Below, piece by piece: positions 1 through 5,701 of a stretch of DNA of 6,272 nt. Numbering within the stretch: the stretch's first letter is position 1; every line of letters begins with the position of its first letter. Made by a program: the position numbers and the translations under genes. The stretch is from Candidatus Eiseniibacteriota bacterium (GTDB taxonomy: Bacteria > Joyebacterota > Joyebacteria > Joyebacterales > Joyebacteraceae): assembly GCA_030638405.1 (NCBI GenBank), contig DAOWER010000248.1, forward strand, positions 1 to 6,272, given 5' to 3'. The notes under the pieces were generated by a model. It was not told the DNA's origin, searched no databases, and saw only the letters and a list, made by a program, of their open reading frames with translations.

Positions 1-152
1 ACCAGCGGAAGACGACCGAGATCGTCGCGCGCGATATGCAGATGCTCGGTGCGCGCAGTGAGGGCAGCGACGCCCGGTCTGAGGCCGGTGCGGGAACGCC
101 CGAGTTCGCCGCCGAGACGGTCAAGATCGAGGACGACGACCTTCCATTCTAG
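1..152 (+). CDS. ssb: Single-stranded DNA-binding protein, C-terminal end (partial)
   Basis: Only the last 49 codons are present; the frame runs from base 3 to the TAG at 150-152 and the gene starts outside the window. SSB coats single-stranded DNA during replication, recombination and repair. The first visible residues (KTTEIVARDMQMLG) match the last beta strand of the bacterial SSB OB-fold, which usually reads T-E-(I/V)-x-A-x-x-M-x-x-L. A short Gly/Ala/Glu-rich disordered linker follows, and the protein ends in IEDDDLPF. The acidic tail closing with Pro-Phe is the SSB interaction peptide, which binds partners such as exonuclease I, RecO, PriA and the chi subunit of polymerase III. The linker is short compared with E. 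coli SSB. Identification is firm because both the OB-fold end and the tail are diagnostic. The tRNA gene begins 77 bp downstream. Confidence 0.93.
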   Translation, partial: QRKTTEIVARDMQMLGARSEGSDARSEAGAGTPEFAAETVKIEDDDLPF

Positions 153-176
153 CAGAGGACCGACGACCGGATTCCA

Positions 177-190
177 CGGGCGCGAGCCCG
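177..190 (+). other. Small GC hairpin between ssb and tRNA-Lys
   Basis: CGGGC (177-181) and GCCCG (186-190) form a 5-bp stem with a GCGA tetraloop, 24 nt after the ssb stop. A second imperfect pairing follows at about 191-208 (CGGGTG against CACGCCCG). No T-run follows, so this is at best a weak or factor-dependent ssb terminator. In GC-rich DNA it may be chance. The rest of 153-229 holds no gene and no convincing promoter. Confidence 0.3.
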
Positions 191-229
191 CGGGTGTATG
201 CACGCCCGACCCGGAGCCCGGACGACATA

Positions 230-306
<77 letters not shown>

Positions 307-310
307 TAAC

Positions 311-349
311 GAGGCGGGGCCGGGACTTCGATTCCGACCCCGCTTCTTG
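311..349 (+). terminator. Intrinsic-type terminator of tRNA-Lys
   Basis: GCGGGG (314-319) pairs with CCCCGC (338-343). After one C/A mismatch the stem continues CGGG (321-324) with TCCG (333-336), closing an 8-nt loop. Outer bases 311-313 can also pair with 344-346. The downstream TTCTTG is only a weak T-tract. The position 5 nt after the encoded CCA fits a terminator for the tRNA. Confidence 0.6.
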
Positions 350-355
350 CTGTGC

Positions 356-375
356 CGGCCGGAGACGTCCGGCCG
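356..375. repeat. Perfect 8-bp inverted repeat
   Basis: CGGCCGGA (356-363) and TCCGGCCG (368-375) are perfect inverted copies around the 4-nt spacer GACG. The element lies in the gene-free stretch between the tRNA terminator and the glycosyltransferase promoter (307-540). It has no T-tract on either strand, so it is not an obvious intrinsic terminator. It could be a regulator site or a transcript hairpin, or chance in GC-rich DNA. Nothing else recognisable lies between 376 and 503. Confidence 0.35.
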
Positions 376-503
376 AGACACGCCGTCGTTGGTCGAAGGC
401 CGGGAGCGCCCGGGGCGTGTCCGCGCCGCGCGGGTCGGGTCGACGGCTCTCTCATGGCGTTGTGCGTCGAGTTGACGCCTCTTCCGCCGCGCCGCCGGTC
501 AGG

Positions 504-532
504 TTGACACGTCTCCCACCCTCCGATAGACT
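504..532 (+). promoter_or_regulatory. Sigma70-type promoter of the glycan gene cluster
   Basis: The -35 box TTGACA (504-509) is a perfect consensus match. A 17-nt spacer follows, then the -10 box TAGACT (527-532, four of six consensus positions). The expected transcription start is about 538-541, and the nearest suitable purine is A541, the first base of the glycosyltransferase ATG. The mRNA would then be leaderless or nearly so. A promoter of the same shape precedes ssrA in this window. Confidence 0.72.
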
Positions 533-540
533 CTGTTCTC

Positions 541-1797
541 ATGCACATCGTCATGGTTCATAGGGGCATGCCTCCTGAAAGGATCGGAGGCACATATAGT
601 TACGTCTACGAGCTCGGCCGCGGGCTCGCCGCCAGAGGCCACCGCGTCGACGTCATCGCCAGCACGAAGGCGTCCGATGTCGATACGGTCACTGAGCTCG
701 AAGGGATGACGGTACACAGCTACGTCTTCCGCCGGCTGAACCCGGTCTACAGCACGCTGCAGCACCTGGCGAACACCCACAGGATCTTCCGTGGAATCCA
801 CGAGTCCGACCCTGTGGACGTGCTGTCCATCCACGAATCACAGCTGGGGTACAAGCTCGCGCGGAGCCCGCTCGGCCGCAGCGTGTGTCAGGTCTGCACG
901 TTCCACGCCCCCGTCTTCCTCGAGTTCAGACTGAATACCGATTGGCGCATCAAGGCGGAGCCGTCGGCCATCAGGCGGTTCGTCATGAGGGCGACCGAGT
1001 CTCCGCTCGAGTACTGGCAGCGACGGTTCGAGAACGGCGTTCTGGACGCCGCGGACAGCATCGTCGTGCTGTCGAAGTACAGCCGCGGCCACATCGAGAA
1101 CAACTTCCTCTCGGTGGACCTTGGGAAGGTCGCGATCGTCCCAAGCGGTGTGGACGTCGCGAGGTTCCGGCCCGCGGACGACCGGCGGGCCGTGCGCGAG
1201 GAGCTGGGGCTCGACCCGGACGCGCTCCACCTCATTACGGTGAGGAATCTGTCGCCGCGAATGGGGCTTGAGAACCTCTTGCGGGCGATGCCCGCGATTC
1301 ACGGCAGCGGGGCGGCCCTCGGGACGAAGATCGTGCTCTCGCTGGTGGGCGGCGGCGCCCTGCGGGAGACGCTCGAGCGGCTCGCCGCGGAGCTGGGCGT
1401 CGCGGACTCGGTCCGCTTCGCGGGTCGTGTCAGCGATGAGGACCTCACTCGCTACTACCAGGCCGCGGACCTGTTCGTGCTTCCGACGGAGGCGATGGAA
1501 GGTTTCGGTATCTCGACGGTGGAAGCTCTCTCCACCAATGTTCCGGTCGTCGGAACGCCGGCCGGGGCGACTCCGGAGATACTCTCGAAGATAGACGAAC
1601 GCCTGCTGACCAGGGACACCTCGCCGGCTGCGATCGCGGATTCCGTCGTCTCGTGGCTGAGCTGGCGAGCCGAAGACGCCGGGACGACGCGGTACCGGGA
1701 CGAGGTGCTCAGTCTCTACACCTGGGAAGGCGTGACCGCGCAGATCGAGGGGCACTGCGAGGAGCAGATGAGGGCGTTCGTCGACGGGCGGGACTAG
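541..1797 (+). CDS. GT4-family glycosyltransferase (GT-B fold), first gene of cluster
   Basis: A 418-aa protein predicted to transfer a sugar from a nucleotide-activated donor to a glycan or lipid-linked acceptor on the cytoplasmic face of the membrane. The N-terminal GT-B domain begins at once with beta strand MHIVMVH and the Gly-rich loop GGTYSYV (16-22). The linker has SKYSRGHI (178-185) and VPSGVD (200-205). The C-terminal domain carries the donor-site basic residues R235 and R240 (RNLSPRMG), LVGGG (268-272), and the E-x7-E motif from E320 to E328 (EGFGISTVE), followed by PVVGTPAG. Length is typical for the family. ATG 541 is the earliest possible start: an in-frame TGA lies at 505-507 and no ATG, GTG or TTG intervenes. 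No Shine-Dalgarno site precedes it, consistent with a leaderless mRNA. Later ATGs (553, 568) would cut the first beta strand. Donor and acceptor cannot be read from sequence. Confidence 0.92.
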   Translation: MHIVMVHRGMPPERIGGTYSYVYELGRGLAARGHRVDVIASTKASDVDTVTELEGMTVHSYVFRRLNPVYSTLQHLANTHRIFRGIHESDPVDVLSIHESQLGYKLARSPLGRSVCQVCTFHAPVFLEFRLNTDWRIKAEPSAIRRFVMRATESPLEYWQRRFENGVLDAADSIVVLSKYSRGHIENNFLSVDLGKVAIVPSGVDVARFRPADDRRAVREELGLDPDALHLITVRNLSPRMGLENLLRAMPAIHGSGAALGTKIVLSLVGGGALRETLERLAAELGVADSVRFAGRVSDEDLTRYYQAADLFVLPTEAMEGFGISTVEALSTNVPVVGTPAGATPEILSKIDERLLTRDTSPAAIADSVVSWLSWRAEDAGTTRYRDEVLSLYTWEGVTAQIEGHCEEQMRAFVDGRD

Positions 1798-1882
1798 GGA
1801 CTCCTCACCGGTCGTGGCCCCGGACCCGATGTCGGGTGTCGCAGGATGCGGATCCAGGTGGGGCGCGTTGTGCGACATACTC

Positions 1883-1888
1883 AGGAGG
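1883..1888 (+). promoter_or_regulatory. Shine-Dalgarno site fixing the ligase start at GTG 1895
   Basis: AGGAGG, a perfect anti-16S match, lies 6 nt before GTG 1895. The earlier in-frame ATGs at 1814 and 1829 have no such site. This decides the start and leaves a 97-bp non-coding gap after the first glycosyltransferase. Confidence 0.88.
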
Positions 1889-1894
1889 AAGCGC

Positions 1895-3298
1895 GTGGCG
1901 GTGTACGACAAGGGGTGGTACAGAGCGAGTCCCGTGGTCGTGCAGAACGTCGCCCTGACGGCGCGGGGCCTGGCGACACGGCTCATGCGCCGTGGTCGCG
2001 CTTTCCGACGGGCCCTCGAGGAACTCGAGCAGAGCCAGTGGTTCTCGCGCGAGGAATTCGAAGCTCTGCAAAACGAGAGGCTGGCGGCGCTCATCCGCCA
2101 CTGCCACGCGAAGGTGCCGTACTACCGCCGTGTCATGCGAGAGCGCGGTCTGCGACCCGAGGACATCACGACGGTCGCGGACCTGCCCAAGCTCCCGTTT
2201 CTCACAAAGGACGTAGTGCGCACCGAGGCGGACGCTCTGCTGCCTGAGGACCTCGGGCGGTTCGGCGTCTACCGGTCGAAGACGAGCGGCACGACCGGGA
2301 CGCCGCTCAAGCTCGTCCGCGACGTGAGGTCCATCACGACCGAGTACGCCTTCATCTGGCGGATGTGGCGCAGCTTCGGCCACGAGCTCTCGGACAGGAG
2401 GACGATCGTGCGCGGCGACTTCGTCGTTCCACCGACGGAGACACGGCCGCCGTACTGGCGCCACAACTTCGCGGAAGGGCAGTTGATCGCGTCGATGCTG
2501 CACCTGTCTCCCCGGACCGCGCGGGACTACTTCGAGGCGTGGAGGAAGTTCAATCCCCGTTCTCTCGAGGTGTTCCCGTCCGGCGGCGACTACCTCGCCA
2601 GACTCGCGCGCGAGCAGAACGTCGACGCGCACTTCGACTTCGTCCTGACCTCCTCCGAGCCTATCCCGCCCGACATGAGAAGAAACATCGAGGACACCTT
2701 CTCGTGCACGGTCATCGACTACTACGGACAGGCCGAGAGAGTGTCGTTCGCGATGGAATGCCCGGAGCAAACCGGGCTGCACGTCGCGCCGGAGTACGGC
2801 GTCACCGAGCTGGTCGAGCCCGAGGGCGACGCACCGGAGGGAATGCGCGAGATCGTCGGCACGCCCTTCATCAACTACGCAATGCCGCTGATTCGATACC
2901 GGACGGGCGATCTGACGCTGCCGCTTGACGTCGAGTGCCCGTGCGGCAGGAAGATGCCGCTCATCTCTCCGATAGAGACGCGAGTCGGCGGCAACATCAC
3001 TCTCCCCGACGGGCGATGCGTGAGCTACCTTGCCCTTACCAGGGTGTTCGGCCCTCTGGGGAACATCAGGCGGTCTCAGGTCATCCAGGACAGGGTCGAC
3101 CACATGTTGGTGAAAATCGTTGCCAGTGCCGGCTTCAGCGGGGACGATGCGGAGAGCATCCGGTCGGGCATCAGGACCGTTCTTGCGGCGGATGTCTCCG
3201 TGGACATCGAGCTGCTCGAGGATATCCCCATCGAGAAGAGCGGGAAGCTCAGGTGGTTCATCTCCGAGCTGGAAGGAGAGGGCCGTGACCGGCAATGA
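1895..3298 (+). CDS. Phenylacetate-CoA ligase (PaaK/CapK)-family adenylate-forming enzyme
   Basis: A 467-aa member of the ANL superfamily, PaaK/CapK branch. These enzymes activate a carboxylic acid with ATP to an acyl-adenylate and usually pass it to CoA; CapK-like members occur in capsule and exopolysaccharide clusters. The N-terminus (YDKGWYRASPVVVQN) and the stretch around VPYYR (74-78) and LPFLTKDVVR (100-109) are typical of this branch. The nucleotide-binding loop is SGTTGTP (131-137), the adenine-site motif is YGQAE (277-281), YRTGD (335-339) carries the conserved ribose-binding Asp, and CPCGR (348-352) is usual in the branch. K451 in EKSGKLRWF is the probable catalytic C-terminal lysine. 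All core motifs are present, so it should be active. Start GTG 1895 is chosen for its AGGAGG site. It lies between two glycosyltransferases, suggesting it activates an acid for decorating a glycan. The substrate is unknown, and no acyltransferase is visible in the window. Confidence 0.88.
   Translation: MAVYDKGWYRASPVVVQNVALTARGLATRLMRRGRAFRRALEELEQSQWFSREEFEALQNERLAALIRHCHAKVPYYRRVMRERGLRPEDITTVADLPKLPFLTKDVVRTEADALLPEDLGRFGVYRSKTSGTTGTPLKLVRDVRSITTEYAFIWRMWRSFGHELSDRRTIVRGDFVVPPTETRPPYWRHNFAEGQLIASMLHLSPRTARDYFEAWRKFNPRSLEVFPSGGDYLARLAREQNVDAHFDFVLTSSEPIPPDMRRNIEDTFSCTVIDYYGQAERVSFAMECPEQTGLHVAPEYGVTELVEPEGDAPEGMREIVGTPFINYAMPLIRYRTGDLTLPLDVECPCGRKMPLISPIETRVGGNITLPDGRCVSYLALTRVFGPLGNIRRSQVIQDRVDHMLVKIVASAGFSGDDAESIRSGIRTVLAADVSVDIELLEDIPIEKSGKLRWFISELEGEGRDRQ
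3274..3278 (+). promoter_or_regulatory. Shine-Dalgarno site fixing the second glycosyltransferase start at GTG 3285
   Basis: AGGAG, inside the last codons of the ligase gene, is 6 nt before GTG 3285. It supports a start that overlaps the ligase stop (TGA 3296-3298) by 14 nt, implying translational coupling. Confidence 0.82.
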
Positions 3299-4382
3299 CA
3301 AGGGCCTGCCTCGAGTTGTGATGGTCGCGCCTTCACGGACGGTCCGTGGCGGGGTGACGTCCGTGGTCAACTCGCTGTTGGCCGCTTTTCCCGACGATGC
3401 GCCTTCCGTCACGCACGTAGCGACGCACGTCGACGGCCCGAAGTTCGTGAAGCTGTGTGTCGCGATCGTCGGCACCGTCGGTGTGTTGTGGGCCGTGACG
3501 CTCGGGCGTCGCCGCATCGTGCACCTTCACATGGCGTCCGACGCGAGCTTCGTCAGGAAGTCGCTCATCGCCCGGATGGCCCGATTGCTCGGCGCTCGGA
3601 TCATCGTCCACGTGCACGGGGCGGGGTTCCACGTCTTCTTCAGGGAATCGCCTCCGCGCCTTCAGGCTTCCATCAGGAAGACGCTCGAGCGCGCCAATCT
3701 CGTGATCGCCCTCTCGGATGAATGGCGCGTGCGGCTCCAGCGCATGGCCCCACGCGCGAACATCCGGGTTCTCCCCAACCCCGTTGCTGTCGACGATTTC
3801 GCGCCAACCCTCGCCGGCCGACCGGAGGTACCTCCGGACGGCGGGACCGTCCTCTTTCTCGGTGCCTTCGGGAAGCGCAAGGGCATCTTCGATCTCCTGG
3901 ACGCGATTCCGGCGGTGGCGGCGACCAGACAAGAGGTTCTCTTCGAGATGGGCGGCGACAAGGAAGTCGCAGAGGTGCGCCGGCTGGTGGAGGAGAAGGC
4001 CCTCCACGGCAATGTCCGGATGCTGGGATGGGTGACCGGTGACGATAAGCTCGCCGCGTTCACCCGCGCGCACATCTACGTGCTGCCCTCGTATCACGAG
4101 GGACTGCCCATCGGCGTGCTCGAAGCAATGGCGGCAGGGCTGCCGGTAGTGACGACGCCCGTGGGAGGCATCCCCGAGGTGGTCAAGGACGGGGTCAACG
4201 GGCTCATCATATCGCCCGGCGACGTCAGAGCGCTCTCGGCTGCCGTTCTGAGGCTTCTGGATGACTCGGAACTCAGGAAGCGCATGAGCGAGGCCAACGT
4301 CGAGCTGGTACGGTCCCGCCACGATGCCCCGGTTGTGGCGGCCACTCTCTGTGAATGGTACAATGAGATATGGAACGGATGA
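3285..4382 (+). CDS. GT4-family glycosyltransferase (GT-B fold), second in cluster
   Basis: A 365-aa GT-B enzyme predicted to add a sugar to a surface-glycan precursor at the cytoplasmic membrane face. The N-terminal domain shows VVMVAPS, the Gly-rich acceptor-side loop RGGVTSVVNSL (21-31), a hydrophobic helix at about 55-73 that may help membrane association, HLHMASDAS (80-88) and HVHGAGFH (109-116). After the linker VLPNPV (162-167) the C-terminal domain has LGAFGKRKG (192-200, basic donor-phosphate residues), LGWV (247-250), and the E-x7-E motif from E272 to E280 (HEGLPIGVLEAMAAGLPVV), then GGIPEVV. Length is normal for GT4. The frame is open upstream to 3120, but that stretch is ligase coding sequence in another frame; the Shine-Dalgarno site puts the start at GTG 3285. 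Its E-x7-E region is closer to the family consensus than that of the first transferase, and the two are clearly not recent duplicates. Sugar specificity is not readable. Confidence 0.92.
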   Translation: MTGNDKGLPRVVMVAPSRTVRGGVTSVVNSLLAAFPDDAPSVTHVATHVDGPKFVKLCVAIVGTVGVLWAVTLGRRRIVHLHMASDASFVRKSLIARMARLLGARIIVHVHGAGFHVFFRESPPRLQASIRKTLERANLVIALSDEWRVRLQRMAPRANIRVLPNPVAVDDFAPTLAGRPEVPPDGGTVLFLGAFGKRKGIFDLLDAIPAVAATRQEVLFEMGGDKEVAEVRRLVEEKALHGNVRMLGWVTGDDKLAAFTRAHIYVLPSYHEGLPIGVLEAMAAGLPVVTTPVGGIPEVVKDGVNGLIISPGDVRALSAAVLRLLDDSELRKRMSEANVELVRSRHDAPVVAATLCEWYNEIWNG

Positions 4383-4383
4383 C

Positions 4384-4388
4384 GGAGG
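4384..4388 (+). promoter_or_regulatory. Shine-Dalgarno site for the Fe-S membrane protein
   Basis: GGAGG begins 1 nt after the TGA of the second glycosyltransferase and lies 4 nt before ATG 4393, a slightly short spacing. It supports ATG 4393 over the in-frame ATG at 4324, which lies within the glycosyltransferase gene. Confidence 0.8.
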
Positions 4389-4392
4389 CTAC

Positions 4393-5169
4393 ATGAAGGT
4401 CCTGAGAACGCTGGTGCAGGTCCTGTTTCTGGGTGGAGTGGTCGCGCTGCTCCTGAGGGGACTCGCCGGCCACACTCCGAACACGTGTGAGTACTACTGC
4501 CCGTTCGGAGGGCTCGTCGCCCTCTATCCACTCGCGCGCTACAAGGCCTACGCGTGCGCCTTGACCGAGCTCAACGTCGCGCTCCTGGTCTCGGTACTTG
4601 TGCTGACGGTTGTGTCCAAGAAGTCGTTCTGCGGGTGGGTCTGCCCGCTTGGCACGGTGCAGGAGTGGCTGGGCAGACTGGGCGGTAAGCTGTTCCGCAG
4701 GCGCTTCCGGCTGCCCAAGGGCGTGGACCGCGTGCTGATGAACCTGCGCTACGTTGTCCTCATTGCCGTCCCGGTGCTGACGTTCACCGTGTGGAAGTTC
4801 GACCTGGGATTCAGGGCGTACGATCCGTTCTACATCCTGTTCACCTGGGGTGGGCACGAGACGGCCGCGTTCAGTTTCTACATCGTTATCGGCGTTCTTG
4901 CGGCGGCGCTCCTGATTCCGTTCTTCTGGTGTCGCTACCTCTGTCCGATGGGGGCCGCCATGGACCCGCTGTCGCGAGCCGGAGCGCTGCGCATTCGACG
5001 CAACAGGGACACTTGCACCGACTGCGGCGAGTGTGATAAGGCGTGTCCCCACGCGATCCCCGTGTCCAGGGTCGACGAGGTGACGGCGCGGAACTGCACG
5101 AACTGCCTCGACTGCATCGAGGAGTGTCCGGTGGAAGGCGCGCTCGAGCTCTCCTGGTTCGGGAAGTAG
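4393..5169 (+). CDS. NapH-like polytopic membrane protein with two 4Fe-4S clusters
   Basis: A 258-aa protein probably moving electrons at the inner membrane, as related NapH, NosR and CcoG-type proteins are thought to do. Likely membrane helices are at about 5-22, 57-75, 118-137 and 157-177. Three Cys-x3-Cys-Pro motifs sit at helix boundaries: CEYYCP (32-37), CGWVCP (80-85) and CRYLCP (180-185). The C-terminus is a two-cluster ferredoxin domain with CxxCxxCxxxCP twice: C208, C211, C214, C218 and C235, C238, C241, C245. All eight cluster cysteines are present. NapH-type proteins of this size usually have four helices, two such Cys-Pro motifs and two clusters, so the first motif is extra. It begins 10 nt after the second glycosyltransferase and ends 18 nt before the HMA-like gene, so it sits in the same operon. 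No nap, nos or cco partner is in the window, so NapH itself is not claimed. Electron donor and acceptor are unknown. Confidence 0.87.
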   Translation: MKVLRTLVQVLFLGGVVALLLRGLAGHTPNTCEYYCPFGGLVALYPLARYKAYACALTELNVALLVSVLVLTVVSKKSFCGWVCPLGTVQEWLGRLGGKLFRRRFRLPKGVDRVLMNLRYVVLIAVPVLTFTVWKFDLGFRAYDPFYILFTWGGHETAAFSFYIVIGVLAAALLIPFFWCRYLCPMGAAMDPLSRAGALRIRRNRDTCTDCGECDKACPHAIPVSRVDEVTARNCTNCLDCIEECPVEGALELSWFGK

Positions 5170-5170
5170 G

Positions 5171-5180
5171 GGAGGAGAGG
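5171..5180 (+). promoter_or_regulatory. Shine-Dalgarno region for the HMA-like gene
   Basis: A purine-rich run GGAGGAGAGG lies in the 18-nt gap and ends 7 nt before ATG 5188. It offers two overlapping anti-16S matches, so this small gene should be well translated. Confidence 0.75.
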
Positions 5181-5187
5181 AATCGAC

Positions 5188-5565
5188 ATGAAGAAGGCAG
5201 TCATCATCCCGCTTGCCATTGCTCTGGTCATACTCCTGGCGTTCGCGACGACCAACGCGTATCGCGTGCCCACCGCGGACATCTCGTTCGTTGAGTGCGA
5301 CGAGCGTCCGACCTCTGTCGCGACGGTCGAATTCGAGGTCTCCGGTCTCAAGTGCCGCGGGACGGCCAGGACCTTCGCGCGACAGATCCAGGATGTGCCG
5401 GGCGTCGTGAGCTTCGTCGCGTACGCACGCACGCACTCGGCGATCGTCGAGTACGATCCCGCGCTGACGGACCCCGACGCGATTCGCGAGGCGTTCGAGG
5501 AGCCCATACTGCACGAGGGCAAGACCTACGAGGTTTTCAAGATGGTGTCGGTGGCGGGGGAGTAG
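5188..5565 (+). CDS. Small membrane-anchored protein with degenerate heavy-metal-associated (HMA/MerP-like) domain
   Basis: A 125-aa protein. Residues 4-21 form an uncleaved-looking signal anchor (MKKAVIIPLAIALVILLAFA), so the rest should face the periplasm or outside. Residues about 45-105 follow the beta-alpha-beta-beta-alpha-beta pattern of HMA domains: VATVEFEVSGLKC, a helix TARTFARQIQDV, then GVVSFVAYARTHSAIVEYDP and a final helix DPDAIREAFEE. HMA domains bind Cu, Hg or Zn through a CxxC after the first strand. Here C56 holds the first position but the second is T59 (CRGT), so classical two-Cys binding is lost. The only other cysteine is C37, in the linker after the anchor. It follows the Fe-S membrane gene by 18 nt, which suggests a joint role in metal handling or redox. 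Family assignment rests on fold pattern and the GLKC loop; function is unproven. Confidence 0.72.
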   Translation: MKKAVIIPLAIALVILLAFATTNAYRVPTADISFVECDERPTSVATVEFEVSGLKCRGTARTFARQIQDVPGVVSFVAYARTHSAIVEYDPALTDPDAIREAFEEPILHEGKTYEVFKMVSVAGE

Positions 5566-5615
5566 CAACAGCACCGGGGCGCGTCGGCGCGGCCCATCGC
5601 TGGCACGGCGCTTGC

Positions 5616-5644
5616 TTGACAGGGTGTCACTTTCTTGGTAGATT
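5616..5644 (+). promoter_or_regulatory. Sigma70-type promoter of ssrA
   Basis: A consensus -35 TTGACA (5616-5621), a 17-nt spacer and -10 TAGATT (5639-5644, four of six) predict a start near 5651 and a 5' leader of about 50 nt to be removed by RNase P before the mature tmRNA. The leader can form a hairpin, GTGCGC 5662-5667 with GCGCAC 5675-5680. No T-tailed terminator separates it from the upstream HMA-like gene (5566-5615), so read-through into ssrA is also possible. Confidence 0.75.
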
Positions 5645-5701
5645 GAAGTGTGCGCGTTGAAGTGCGCGCGCGATGCGCACGGCTCATTGACAACTGGAGA
5701 T

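Noticed and set aside
153..229. Possible promoter for tRNA-Lys (TGTATG at 195-200)
   Set aside because: No acceptable -35 at the right distance; the tRNA may be read from upstream or from a promoter I cannot recognise.
1814..1894. N-terminal extension of the ligase from ATG 1814
   Set aside because: No ribosome-binding site; family proteins start near the YDKGWYR stretch; AGGAGG sits exactly 6 nt before GTG 1895.
838..2094. Long minus-strand open frame opposite the first glycosyltransferase
   Set aside because: Antisense shadow of a gene with clear GT4 motifs; no ribosome-binding site or domain.
3120..3284. N-terminal extension of the second glycosyltransferase to ATG 3120
   Set aside because: It would overlap the ligase C-terminal domain in another frame and adds non-family sequence; GTG 3285 has a good Shine-Dalgarno site.
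1805..3517. Long minus-strand open frame (570 codons) opposite the ligase gene
   Set aside because: Its composition is Arg/Pro/His/Asp-rich with no recognisable motif, as expected from the antisense of a GC-rich gene. The plus strand has clear ligase motifs and a Shine-Dalgarno site.
4324..4392. N-terminal extension of the Fe-S protein to ATG 4324
   Set aside because: It lies within the second glycosyltransferase gene; ATG 4393 has GGAGG upstream and starts directly into the first membrane helix.
5685..5700. Second TTGACA (about 5687-5692) just before ssrA
   Set aside because: No -10 box follows at 16-18 nt, and that position would fall inside the mature tmRNA. The promoter at 5616-5644 is a better fit.
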